NCBI GenBank assembly: GCA_016462625.1
Contig: JAEMSV010000002.1
Span: forward strand, 62,001 to 126,000
Source of the DNA: Solirubrobacteraceae bacterium
GTDB lineage: Bacteria > Actinomycetota > Thermoleophilia > Solirubrobacterales > Solirubrobacteraceae
Length of the DNA: 64,000 nt
Direction of reading: 5' to 3'
The position numbers were made by a program, and so were the translations under genes. Positions 8,266 to 16,037 of the stretch are shown here, one piece after another; position 1 is the first letter of the stretch; each line of letters starts with the position of its first letter. The notes under the pieces were generated by a model. The model did not search any database. It had not been told where the DNA came from and was given only the letters and a program-made list of their open reading frames with translations.

Positions 8266-9135
8266 TCAGGCGGCCATCTCGAGCGCCGACTTCCCGGCAC
8301 TCAACCGCGCCCGCTCCTGCTTCTCGACCAGGCCGTACATCGGGAGGCAGGAGCCGCGCTTCACGGCAGCAGGGGTGAACGGCCGCCCGGCCCGGCTGGC
8401 GGCCGCGATGGTGCGAAACGCCAGCTCCTCCCCGGGCGACCAGCTCATCCCGTACTCCTCCCTGATCCACGGCGGCAGCGAGCCGACGAGCACGAGGTTC
8501 GCCGCGCGCATGGGGGCACGCGCATACGCGGGCACCGGGATTCGCGTCCCGATGCTTCGGCCCACCGCCCGTGCCGCTGGGGTCAGGAAGATCTCGTCGC
8601 TGTTCCGGCGCTCGTCCCACCAGGCGTCGAGCGCGGCAACGGTCGGTGGCGCTGCCTCGCGCGGCATGCCGAACAGCTCGCCGAATCGGCGGTAGTCGTT
8701 CCACAGCTGCTCGCGCTCGAGGGGCTTGAGGGGCTTGACGAGCAGCTCGTAGAGCACGCACGCCGAGTCGTACATCGGCGCGACCACCCACATCATCAGC
8801 TCGGGGTCGTACGCGGAGAAGGACGTTCCGGCCGGGAACGGACCGGCGGCCGCGGGGATGTCGCCACGCACCCGATCGTGCATCCGCTCGGTGATCGCCA
8901 ACGCCCGGTCGGCCTCTTCGCGGGTCCCGAAGAAGATCGCCTCGAAGAACTCCGCGGTCTGCATCAGCCGGCGCCACGGCCGCTTGTGCGCCTTCGAGCG
9001 CTGCGTCGTCCCGATGAACGCGAGGGGATGGAGCGAGCCCACCATGAGCGCGCGCTGGCCGTAAAGCAGGCCGACGGCCCGCTCGGACTGGACACGCCGC
9101 AGCATGCTGCCGGCCGGAAAGTACCCATCGGACAT
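8266..9135 (-). CDS. DUF2236/MpaB-family (rubber-oxygenase-like) protein
   Basis: A 289-residue helical protein of the DUF2236 family (PF09995), which includes fungal MpaB and latex-clearing oxygenases that bind haem b. Family-like segments include SMLRRVQSERAVGLLYGQRALM near the N terminus, HPLAFIG, and DPELMMWVVAPMYDSA, the last being a conserved hallmark. The start MSDGYFPAG was preferred to an upstream in-frame ATG because the latter would run into the operator at 9148-9170. No signal peptide is visible. It is divergent from the TetR gene at 9183 and very probably repressed by it. The substrate is unknown; oxidative cleavage or hydroxylation of a hydrophobic molecule is inferred. Confidence 0.8.
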   Translation of the reverse strand: MSDGYFPAGSMLRRVQSERAVGLLYGQRALMVGSLHPLAFIGTTQRSKAHKRPWRRLMQTAEFFEAIFFGTREEADRALAITERMHDRVRGDIPAAAGPFPAGTSFSAYDPELMMWVVAPMYDSACVLYELLVKPLKPLEREQLWNDYRRFGELFGMPREAAPPTVAALDAWWDERRNSDEIFLTPAARAVGRSIGTRIPVPAYARAPMRAANLVLVGSLPPWIREEYGMSWSPGEELAFRTIAAASRAGRPFTPAAVKRGSCLPMYGLVEKQERARLSAGKSALEMAA

Positions 9136-9147
9136 GAAAGAGATTCC

Positions 9148-9170
9148 AACACGAGCGTTGGCTCGCATAC
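9148..9170. promoter_or_regulatory. TetR operator, copy 1
   Basis: Palindrome CGAGC-GTTG-GCTCG (9152-9165) within a 23-bp block. The same block recurs at 11768-11790 with 21 of 23 positions identical. Here it lies between the DUF2236 gene start (9135) and the TetR GTG (9183), so it can control both. Confidence 0.75.
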
Positions 9171-9182
9171 AATTCGCTTCTC

Positions 9183-9845
9183 GTGCGCGACCCCAGTCCG
9201 CGGAAAATCCCCACGCAGGAACGCTCTCGCGCCATGGTCGAGCGCATCGTCGACGCCGGGGCTCGCGTTCTCGTCGCGCACGGCTACGAAGGCGCGTCGA
9301 CGAATCGGATCGCGGCCGAGGCCGGCGTCAGCCCCGGCTCGCTCTATCAGTACTTCCCGAACAAGGACGCGATCGTGCTCGCCGTCGTGCAGGCCTACCG
9401 CGAGCGGATCGAGCGTGACATCGCGGACGAGCTGACGAAGATGCTCGACGACCCGCCCGACGATGTCGTCCCCGGAATCCTCGGCGCCCTCGTCGACGCC
9501 CTCTCACGCGAGCCCGAGATCCTGCGAGCGATCGTCGAGAAGGTCCCGCACCACACGGGACTGGACACGTTCGCGCAGTTCGAGCGCCGGATCGGCGACC
9601 TCATGCGCGGCTATCTGATGATGCGCCGCGACCTCCTGCGCGACACCAACCTCGAAACCCTGATCTGGGTCGTCGTCCAGGTCGTCGAGCATCTGACCGT
9701 CCGCTACGTGCTCGAGGAGCCCTCGATCACCCGGGACGAGTTCGTCGACGAACTGGCGACCCTCACCATCAACTACGTCGTCGCCCCGCAGCTGGCGCGC
9801 GCCGCGCACGAGGTGCACGAGCGCCGCCACACCGCGGGGCTCTGA
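9183..9845 (+). CDS. TetR/AcrR-family regulator of the DUF2236 and FAD-oxidase genes
   Basis: A 220-residue TetR protein starting at GTG. The HTH (residues ~30-70) reads ASTNRIAAEAGVSPGSLYQYFPNKDAIV, a very typical recognition segment. The C-terminal part is helical and resembles the AcrR-C-type ligand domain (FERRIGDLMRGYLMMRRDLL). It sits between two minus-strand genes, and matching palindromes occur before its own start (9148-9170) and before the FAD oxidoreductase gene downstream (11768-11790). The simplest reading is a local repressor of itself, the DUF2236 oxygenase and the Tat-exported oxidoreductase. Ligand unknown. Confidence 0.9.
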   Translation: MRDPSPRKIPTQERSRAMVERIVDAGARVLVAHGYEGASTNRIAAEAGVSPGSLYQYFPNKDAIVLAVVQAYRERIERDIADELTKMLDDPPDDVVPGILGALVDALSREPEILRAIVEKVPHHTGLDTFAQFERRIGDLMRGYLMMRRDLLRDTNLETLIWVVVQVVEHLTVRYVLEEPSITRDEFVDELATLTINYVVAPQLARAAHEVHERRHTAGL

Positions 9846-9865
9846 CTGAGCCGTTCGGCCGCCGG

Positions 9866-11644
9866 CTACCCGACGTCGAACGTGTTGGGGAGACCGAGCC
9901 GGTACCGGACCCTGTCCAGCTGCTTCGCCGCGTCGAAGATCGGCGGCTGGTAGAGGTTCCACGTCCGCGCCGGGGTGCCCGCCACCTTCGAGTCCTGGAG
10001 GATCGCGTTCGCGGCCTTGCGCCCGGACTCGTTGGCGCCCTCCATGGTGGCGAGGTTCACGTTGGTCTTCGTGTAGTCGCCCGCCAGATACAGGTTCGGG
10101 ATCTTCGTCCGGTTGTCCGGGCGGTCCGCCCAGCCGCCGGCCGTGTTGATCATCAACCGGTCGTCGTTCTGGGTGAAGCCGCCCGCCGCGGCGTCGTACT
10201 TCACGCCGGGGTCGAGCTGCCAGGAGTGCAGGTCCTCATCGCGCAGCTTGCCGCCCGGGACGCTCATCTTGATCTGCTGCCAGACCTCCGACGCGACCTC
10301 CTGCGGCGAGCACTGCTTCGCCGTCTTGCCGCCCAGGCCCGGCTTGTCCCAGTCGGAGATGCAGACGGACAGCACGTCCTGGACGGTTCCGTCGCCGTAC
10401 TTCTCGGCGATGGTGTTGCGCCAGAACTGCTGCTGGTTGATGGACGTCACCGCCCATGGCGAGCTCATGTAGGCGAAGTGGGCCTTCCCGAGGCCCGCGT
10501 TGCGCTTCATGAAGAACTGGATGCCGTTCATCCAGTCGACCTGGATGTTCGAGATCCGCGAGAGCTGCGGGTCGAGCGTCTTCATCTGTGGCGTCAGGTA
10601 CTGCGACGCGTACTCCGGCGGCACCGCCATGACGTAGTAGTCGGCGTCGATCGGCCCGGTGGTGCCGGACGGATCGGTGACGGTCATCCCGGAGATGGTG
10701 CTGCCGGTCAGGCTCAGCGACTTGACCTCCCAGCCCAGGTTCATCGTCACGCCGAGGCTCCGCAGGTAGCTGACCCAGGGGTTCGTCCAGACCTCGTCGG
10801 TCGGGCCGTTCAGCACCCGATCCGGCGCGCCGTCATTGCCTTGGCCCAGCAGGCTGAAGACGAAGGCCTGGCCCATGTCGTTGATCGTGCGGGCGCTGGC
10901 CTTGTCCGGCCGAGCCGCGACGAGCACGCGGGTGAGGCCGTTAACCAGCAGCGTGCGGTAGGCCGCGGACTTGCCACCCGGCTTGACGAACTGCGTCCAG
11001 GACTGGTTCTCCCATCGCCCATAGCGGCGCTCCTCGCAGCTCGTCCAGAAGACGAACAGTCGCTCGACGAAATAGAGCAGCTCCCAGAACGGCAGCTGCG
11101 TGAGGATGTTCGTTCCGGACGCGATGGTGCGCGCCAGGAGATCCGGGGTCAGCGCGTTCCACGAGCGGCCCTCGAACAGGCCGAAGGGAACGGTCAGATC
11201 CTCGGCGTTGACCAGGGACGCAACCGCCAGCGGCACGGCCGAGAAGTTGTCCCCGACGGTGCCACCGCCCGCGAGCGGGATCCGCCGCATCGTGTCGGGG
11301 AGGTTGTGGTAGAAGCCGGGGAAGAACCGGAACCCGTGCTCGCCCGGCAGTGGGGCGCGGCCGCCGGCGCCCGGCGTGTCGCCGTAGATGGAGCGGCACT
11401 TCCCGCCCCACTGCCGCTTCTCGTAGATGGTGACCCGGAAGCCGCGCTCGGCGAGCTCGTGCGCCACGGTCAGGCCGGCGGGGCCGCCGCCCATAATCGC
11501 GACCCGCTTGCCGGTCGCGGCGCGCGCGACCGCCGCCTTGTTGATCAGCGGGCCGGCCACCGTGGCCGCCGCGCCCGCCGCTGCCGCGTCGCGCATGAGG
11601 TCGCGGCGCGAGATCTTCGCGCCGAATGTCTTGGACTCGGTCAC
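9866..11644 (-). CDS. Tat-exported FAD-dependent amine-oxidase/phytoene-desaturase-like enzyme
   Basis: A 592-residue flavoprotein. The N terminus has a twin-arginine signal (SRRDLMRD followed by an Ala/Gly-rich hydrophobic stretch to about residue 47), so the folded, FAD-loaded enzyme is expected to be exported. MGGGPAGLTVAHEL is the Rossmann FAD motif; the C-terminal GDYTKTNVNLATMEGANESG is the second FAD-binding segment of the amino-oxidase superfamily (PF01593). It starts at GTG, preceded by a purine-rich SD (GGAGGAGGAG); the longer ATG frame would overlap the operator. A strong hairpin sits right before the SD. It is likely repressed by the TetR protein encoded at 9183. Desaturase, dehydroxylase or amine oxidase activity are all possible; I cannot choose. 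Confidence 0.85.
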   Translation of the reverse strand: MTESKTFGAKISRRDLMRDAAAAGAAATVAGPLINKAAVARAATGKRVAIMGGGPAGLTVAHELAERGFRVTIYEKRQWGGKCRSIYGDTPGAGGRAPLPGEHGFRFFPGFYHNLPDTMRRIPLAGGGTVGDNFSAVPLAVASLVNAEDLTVPFGLFEGRSWNALTPDLLARTIASGTNILTQLPFWELLYFVERLFVFWTSCEERRYGRWENQSWTQFVKPGGKSAAYRTLLVNGLTRVLVAARPDKASARTINDMGQAFVFSLLGQGNDGAPDRVLNGPTDEVWTNPWVSYLRSLGVTMNLGWEVKSLSLTGSTISGMTVTDPSGTTGPIDADYYVMAVPPEYASQYLTPQMKTLDPQLSRISNIQVDWMNGIQFFMKRNAGLGKAHFAYMSSPWAVTSINQQQFWRNTIAEKYGDGTVQDVLSVCISDWDKPGLGGKTAKQCSPQEVASEVWQQIKMSVPGGKLRDEDLHSWQLDPGVKYDAAAGGFTQNDDRLMINTAGGWADRPDNRTKIPNLYLAGDYTKTNVNLATMEGANESGRKAANAILQDSKVAGTPARTWNLYQPPIFDAAKQLDRVRYRLGLPNTFDVG

Positions 11645-11657
11645 TGCTCTCTCCTCC

Positions 11658-11700
11658 TCCCTCGCACCCGACCTGGGCGGGTGCGAGGCCTCATTTCGAG
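11658..11700 (-). promoter_or_regulatory. 5'-leader hairpins next to the SD of the Tat FAD-oxidase gene
   Basis: In the leader of the minus-strand mRNA, GCCTC-gaaat-GAGGC is followed by a perfect 11-bp hairpin CCTCGCACCCG / CGGGTGCGAGG (genomic 11676-11686 and 11658-11668, 7-nt loop). The second arm abuts the GGAGGAGGAG ribosome-binding site. It could stabilise the mRNA, attenuate transcription or influence SD access; the sequence alone does not decide. Confidence 0.45.
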
Positions 11701-11767
11701 GCCGGACCGGCGGACCGCGCACGGCGGCGCGGTCGCCGGCCGACTCCCCTCTTCGAGGCCAAGGCCT

Positions 11768-11790
11768 AACACGAGCGATCGCTCGCATAC
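11768..11790. promoter_or_regulatory. TetR operator, copy 2
   Basis: Perfect 14-bp palindrome CGAGCGATCGCTCG (11772-11785) inside the same 23-bp block as 9148-9170. It lies 124 bp upstream of the Tat FAD-oxidase GTG and also upstream of the divergent cyclase operon, so either or both may respond to the TetR protein of 9183. The rest of the roughly 340-bp gap between those two genes contains the leader hairpins and no other gene that I recognise. Confidence 0.7.
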
Positions 11791-11986
11791 CAGTCGTGTT
11801 GCCGCGGATTCCCTACCGATGGGTACGGCCGATTTCGTGGGTCGTGCGGGGCCGGAGGGCGCCAGACGCGATGCAAAGCTCGCATTCTTCTCGTGCGCGG
11901 ATTCGGCCATCCCGCGCGCCGGAGCCAGACCGAAATCCGGAGCGTCCACCGAACGATGTTCACCCGCCGGTTACGCCCTGGTCGTC

Positions 11987-12526
11987 GTGCCCGTCCGACC
12001 CGACCCGCTGCGCGCCGCGTTCCTGGTCACCGACATCGTGGGATCCACCGCCCTGGCCGACCGCATCGGCGATCACCGCTGGTACGAGCTGCTCGTGGCA
12101 CACCGCAAGCTCGTCCGCGACGAGGCGGCGCTGCGCGGCGGCCGTGAGGTCTCGTTCCGCGGCGACGGCTTCGTCCTCGCGTTCGACCTCAGCGCCTCCG
12201 CGGCGCAGTGCGCCATCGCGATCCAGCGTGCGTGCGGCGACGACTTCCGAGTCCGGATCGGCCTCCACACCGGGGGCGCGCTGCGCCACGAATCCAGCGT
12301 GATCGGGCGCGCCGTCACCCACGCCTGCCGACTCGCAGAGGCCGCCCAGCCGGGCGAGATCCTGCTGAGCCCGCTCGCCGCGGGCGAGGCCGGCATGGTC
12401 ACGGATCCCGTCACGGTCAGCCTCAAGGGGCTCTCGACACGCCTACCCGCGCGCCGACTCAGCTGGGACCTCACCGCGACCGGCCGATTCGCCCGCGCCA
12501 CCAACGATCGGAGCCGCTGCGCATGA
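11987..12526 (+). CDS. Class III adenylate/guanylate cyclase-domain protein
   Basis: A ~179-residue stand-alone cyclase homology domain, expected to make cAMP or cGMP as a dimer if active. FLVTDIVGST carries the first metal Asp (D16) and SFRGDGF the second (D60); SVIGRAVTHACRL is the helix with the transition-state residues. The Arg (R115) is present, but the usual Asn is Thr111 and the purine-contacting Lys four residues before D60 is Ser56, so activity is uncertain. The GTG start was chosen because the domain begins at once; an in-frame ATG at 11819 would add 56 low-complexity residues. Its TGA overlaps the ATG of the ATPase gene (ATGA), indicating coupled translation. Confidence 0.75.
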   Translation: MPVRPDPLRAAFLVTDIVGSTALADRIGDHRWYELLVAHRKLVRDEAALRGGREVSFRGDGFVLAFDLSASAAQCAIAIQRACGDDFRVRIGLHTGGALRHESSVIGRAVTHACRLAEAAQPGEILLSPLAAGEAGMVTDPVTVSLKGLSTRLPARRLSWDLTATGRFARATNDRSRCA

Positions 12527-15500
12527 CCACGAGCACGCCCGTGTTCATCGGTGGACACCACGGCGCACCGGGACTAGGTTCCATGGACGCCGTCGACGTC
12601 GGCCCCGGCGGCCCGCCGGAGCGGCGCCACGATCGATTGTCGCCCGCTGCAATGCCCCCATCGGAACCCACCAGCTCCCGCGTCGTCGGCCGGGATCGCG
12701 AGCTGGCGGAATTCGATGGCGCGTTGCGTGACGCGGCCAACGGCCGCGGACGGCTCTACCTCGTCGACGGGGATCCGGGCGTCGGCAAGACCACCCTCTG
12801 CGAGGCCCTGCAGGAGCGTGCCCTCGACGCGGGCGCGCGCGTGCACTGGGGCCGCTGCTGGGAGGACGGCGGAGCGCCCGCGTTCTGGCCGTGGGTGCAG
12901 ATCGTCCGCGCCCACGCCGCGACCCTCCCGCCAGAGCAGCTGCGCGTGGTGCTCGGCGCGGGCGCGGAGCCGCTCGCCCACCTCGTCCCGGAGCTGCGCC
13001 AGGCGCTGCCCGAGCTCGCCGGCGCACCCGCGACCTCCGCGGGCACGCCCGAGCAGCACCGCTTCGCCCTCTTCGACGCCCTCGGCCAGCTGCTCGTGGC
13101 GGCCGCGCAGCAGTCGCCGCCGCTCGTCGTGGTCCTCGACGACCTCCACGCCGCGGACGAGCCGTCGCTGCGCGCGCTGCGGTTCGTCGCGCGCCACCTG
13201 CGCACCGCACCGCTGCTGGTCGTCGGCACGTACCGCGGCGCCGAGGCCCGCGAGAAGCCCGAGACCGCCGAGCTGCTCGGCGGCGTCGCGGGCGACGGCC
13301 AGCGGATGTCCCTCAGCGGCCTCGACCCCGACGCCGTCGGCCTGCTCGTCGCGCGGCTGACCGCCGGCGGGGTCAGTCAGACGCGCGTGAGCGAGATCGC
13401 GCGGGTGACGGAGGGCAACCCGCTGTTCGTCGACGAGATCGTGCGCCTCTGGAGCACGGGCGGCGTCCTGACGTCCAGCGCGTCCGCGCCGCTCCCCGAC
13501 GGCGTGCGCCAGGCGATCCGCCGCCGCTTCGCCCCGCTGCCCGACCCGACCCGCGAGGTGCTGGAGATCGCGTCGGTGCTCGGCCGCGAGTTCAGCATCC
13601 CGGCGCTGCAGCCGCTCACCGCGCTCAAGCGCGAGCAGCTCTCCGAGCGGCTCGACACCGCCGTCGCCCAGGACGTCCTGACGCCCGGCGGCCAGCTCGG
13701 GCGCTACCGCTTCGGTCACGCGCTGATGCGCGAGGTCCTCTACGACGGGCTCCCGGCCCCACGCCGGATCGCGCTGCACCGCCGCGCCGGGGAGGCCCTC
13801 GAGGTCATCTACGCGGCCGACCCGGAGCCCCATCTCGCCGAGTTCGCCCACCACTTCCTGCAGGCCGCACCGGGCGGCGGCGCGCGCCGTGGCGTCGAGT
13901 ACGCGCTGCGCGCGGGCCGGCGGGCGCTCGACCAGCTCGCGTTCGAGGAGGCCGCCGCGCTGCTGCGCCGGGGCCTCGAGGCCGACGCCCTGGAGCCCGA
14001 GGATCCGCACCTGACCGGCGAGCTGCTCGTCGCCCTCGGCGAGGCCGAGATCCAGAGCGGCGCGCGGGCAGCGGGGCGGGAGACACTCGACCGTGCCGCG
14101 ACGCACGCGCAGCGCCACGGCGACGCGGAGCTTCTCGCCCAGAGCGCGCTGACCCTCGGCAACTGGGGGCTCTCGCCGGGCGTCATCGACGACCAGCTCG
14201 TGACGATGCTCGAGGCCGGCCTGGATGCGCTGCCCGACGGCGACTCCGAGCTGCGCGCGCGGCTGATCGCGCGCCTCGCGCTCGCGCTGTACTGGTCCGA
14301 CCGCGCCGACCGCCGGCGCGAGCTGGGCGAGGAGGCGACGGCGATGGCCCGGCGGGTCGGCGACAACGCCACGCTCGCCGCGGTGCTCGCCGACGCGACC
14401 CTCGCGACGTGGGGCCCGGACAGCACCGAGGAGGCCATCGCCGCGAGCCGCGAGGTGCAGAAGCTCGCCGAGTCCGTCGGCGACGACGAGCGCGCCCTGC
14501 ACGCCCGCAGCTGGCGGGTCTCGCCGCTGCTGGAGTTGGGCGACATGCCGGCCGTGGAGCGGCAGGTCGCGACGTTCGCCGCGATCGCGCACGAGAGCCG
14601 CCAGCCCCTGAGCCTCTGGTACGCGCCGCTGCTGCAGGCGATCCGTGCGCTGATGCGCGGCGAGCTCGCGCAGGCCGAAGCGCTCGACCAGGAGGCCGCG
14701 CAGCGGATCGGAGAGGTCGAGGACTCCGTCGGCGTCCTGCTGATCGCCGGGCAGCTGTGGGTCCTGCGCCGCGAGCAGGGCCGCCTGGCGGAGATGCGCG
14801 ACCCGACCGCCGCGCTCGTCCAGGCCCACCCGAACATCCCGACCTGGCGCTGCGCCCTGGCCGTCGTCGAGCGCGACGCGGGCGACGCCGCCGCGGCGCG
14901 CCACCACGTCCAGGGAATCATCGAACGCGGCCTCGACGCGATCCCTCGCGACAACGTCTGGCTGCTCGCCCACGCCTTGCTGGCCGAGGCCTGCGCGTTC
15001 GCGGGGAACCCCGAGTGGTGCGGGCAGATCGAGGAGCGCCTCGCGCCCTACGCGCATCTGCACGCGATCGTTCCCGACGCCGCGTCGATCGGGCCGATCA
15101 GCCGGCCGCTCGGCCTCCTCGCCGCCGCGCAGGGCGAGTTCGACCGCGCCCGCGACTACTTCACCGACGCCGTCGCGCAGGCCCGGTCGGTCGACGCGCC
15201 GCCGCTCGTCGCGCGGGCGCTCATCGACGGCGCGGACGCGCTCGCCGAGCACGATCCCGTCACGGCGAAGATGTGGGCGCGCGAGGCGCTCGTCATCGCC
15301 GAGCCGCTCGGCCAGGCGGGGGTCGCGGAGCGCGCGCGGGCCCGGCTCGGGCGCGAGTCCACCGACGCCGCGCCGGCCGAGGAGCCGCGCGTGGCGGCCG
15401 CGCCCGCCCGCGCGGGAAACGGCCGCCGCGAGGCGACGCTGCGCCGGGAGGGCGAGATGTGGGCGATCGACCTCGAGGGCGAGGTCGTCCACGTGCGCCA

Positions 15501-16032
15501 CACCAAGGGCATGGACCACCTCGCGAAGCTCCTGGCCTCGCCCGGCACCGAGTTCCACGTGCTCGACCTGGTCGGCAGCGCCGTCGTCGCGGGCGGGCGC
15601 GGCATGGAGCCGACCGCCGCCTCGGTCGCGCAGGCCGGCCTCTCGATCGGCGGCTCCGGCGACGCGGGCGCGATGCTCGACGACGCCGCCAAGAGCGCGT
15701 ACCGCGAGCGGATCACCGACCTGGAGAACGACCTCGCGGAGGCCGAGCGCTTCCATGACGACGAGCGCGCGGCCCGCGCCCGGGCCGAGATGGACTTCGT
15801 CGTCTCCGAGCTGAGCGCGGCCGTCGGCCTCGGCGGCCGCGACCGCCGCGCGGCGAGCGACGCCGAGCGCGCGCGGGTCAACGTCACGCGCGCGATCCGC
15901 TCGACGGTCAAGCGCGTCTCCGACCAGCACGCCACGCTCGGCGGGCACCTCGACGTGTCGGTCCGCACCGGGCTCTTCTGCCGCTACGACCCGGATCCGG
16001 GCAGCACGATCGCCTGGACCGTCCAGAGCTGA
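12523..16032 (+). CDS. Large STAND-type AAA ATPase with helical-repeat region
   Basis: A 1169-residue regulator-like protein. The Walker A motif GDPGVGKT is at residues 83-90 and Walker B VVVLDDLHAAD has its Asp pair at 206-207 (AAA_16/STAND class). A winged-helix-like region follows, then about 600 residues of Ala/Leu/Glu-rich helical hairpins of the TPR kind. The last ~200 residues form a separate domain: EMWAIDLEGEVVHVRH, HLAKLLASPGTEFHVLDL, an acidic coiled coil, and a tail ending RTGLFCRYDPDPG. There is no LuxR HTH. Similar ATPase-TPR units are often fused to class III cyclases in actinobacteria (family knowledge); here the cyclase is a separate overlapping gene. It probably senses a ligand and switches with ATP. 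Confidence 0.85.
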   Translation: MTTSTPVFIGGHHGAPGLGSMDAVDVGPGGPPERRHDRLSPAAMPPSEPTSSRVVGRDRELAEFDGALRDAANGRGRLYLVDGDPGVGKTTLCEALQERALDAGARVHWGRCWEDGGAPAFWPWVQIVRAHAATLPPEQLRVVLGAGAEPLAHLVPELRQALPELAGAPATSAGTPEQHRFALFDALGQLLVAAAQQSPPLVVVLDDLHAADEPSLRALRFVARHLRTAPLLVVGTYRGAEAREKPETAELLGGVAGDGQRMSLSGLDPDAVGLLVARLTAGGVSQTRVSEIARVTEGNPLFVDEIVRLWSTGGVLTSSASAPLPDGVRQAIRRRFAPLPDPTREVLEIASVLGREFSIPALQPLTALKREQLSERLDTAVAQDVLTPGGQLGRYRFGHALMREVLYDGLPAPRRIALHRRAGEALEVIYAADPEPHLAEFAHHFLQAAPGGGARRGVEYALRAGRRALDQLAFEEAAALLRRGLEADALEPEDPHLTGELLVALGEAEIQSGARAAGRETLDRAATHAQRHGDAELLAQSALTLGNWGLSPGVIDDQLVTMLEAGLDALPDGDSELRARLIARLALALYWSDRADRRRELGEEATAMARRVGDNATLAAVLADATLATWGPDSTEEAIAASREVQKLAESVGDDERALHARSWRVSPLLELGDMPAVERQVATFAAIAHESRQPLSLWYAPLLQAIRALMRGELAQAEALDQEAAQRIGEVEDSVGVLLIAGQLWVLRREQGRLAEMRDPTAALVQAHPNIPTWRCALAVVERDAGDAAAARHHVQGIIERGLDAIPRDNVWLLAHALLAEACAFAGNPEWCGQIEERLAPYAHLHAIVPDAASIGPISRPLGLLAAAQGEFDRARDYFTDAVAQARSVDAPPLVARALIDGADALAEHDPVTAKMWAREALVIAEPLGQAGVAERARARLGRESTDAAPAEEPRVAAAPARAGNGRREATLRREGEMWAIDLEGEVVHVRHTKGMDHLAKLLASPGTEFHVLDLVGSAVVAGGRGMEPTAASVAQAGLSIGGSGDAGAMLDDAAKSAYRERITDLENDLAEAERFHDDERAARARAEMDFVVSELSAAVGLGGRDRRAASDAERARVNVTRAIRSTVKRVSDQHATLGGHLDVSVRTGLFCRYDPDPGSTIAWTVQS

Positions 16033-16037
16033 GTGCG

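Noticed and set aside
6602..9247. 881-codon minus-strand frame over the propeller gene
   Set aside because: The opposite frame has a signal peptide and regular repeats; this frame is its complement and reads through unrelated genes.
12574..15948. 1124-codon minus-strand frame over the STAND ATPase
   Set aside because: Shadow of high-GC codon usage; composition is Arg/Ala/Gly-rich with no motif, while the plus strand has clear Walker motifs.
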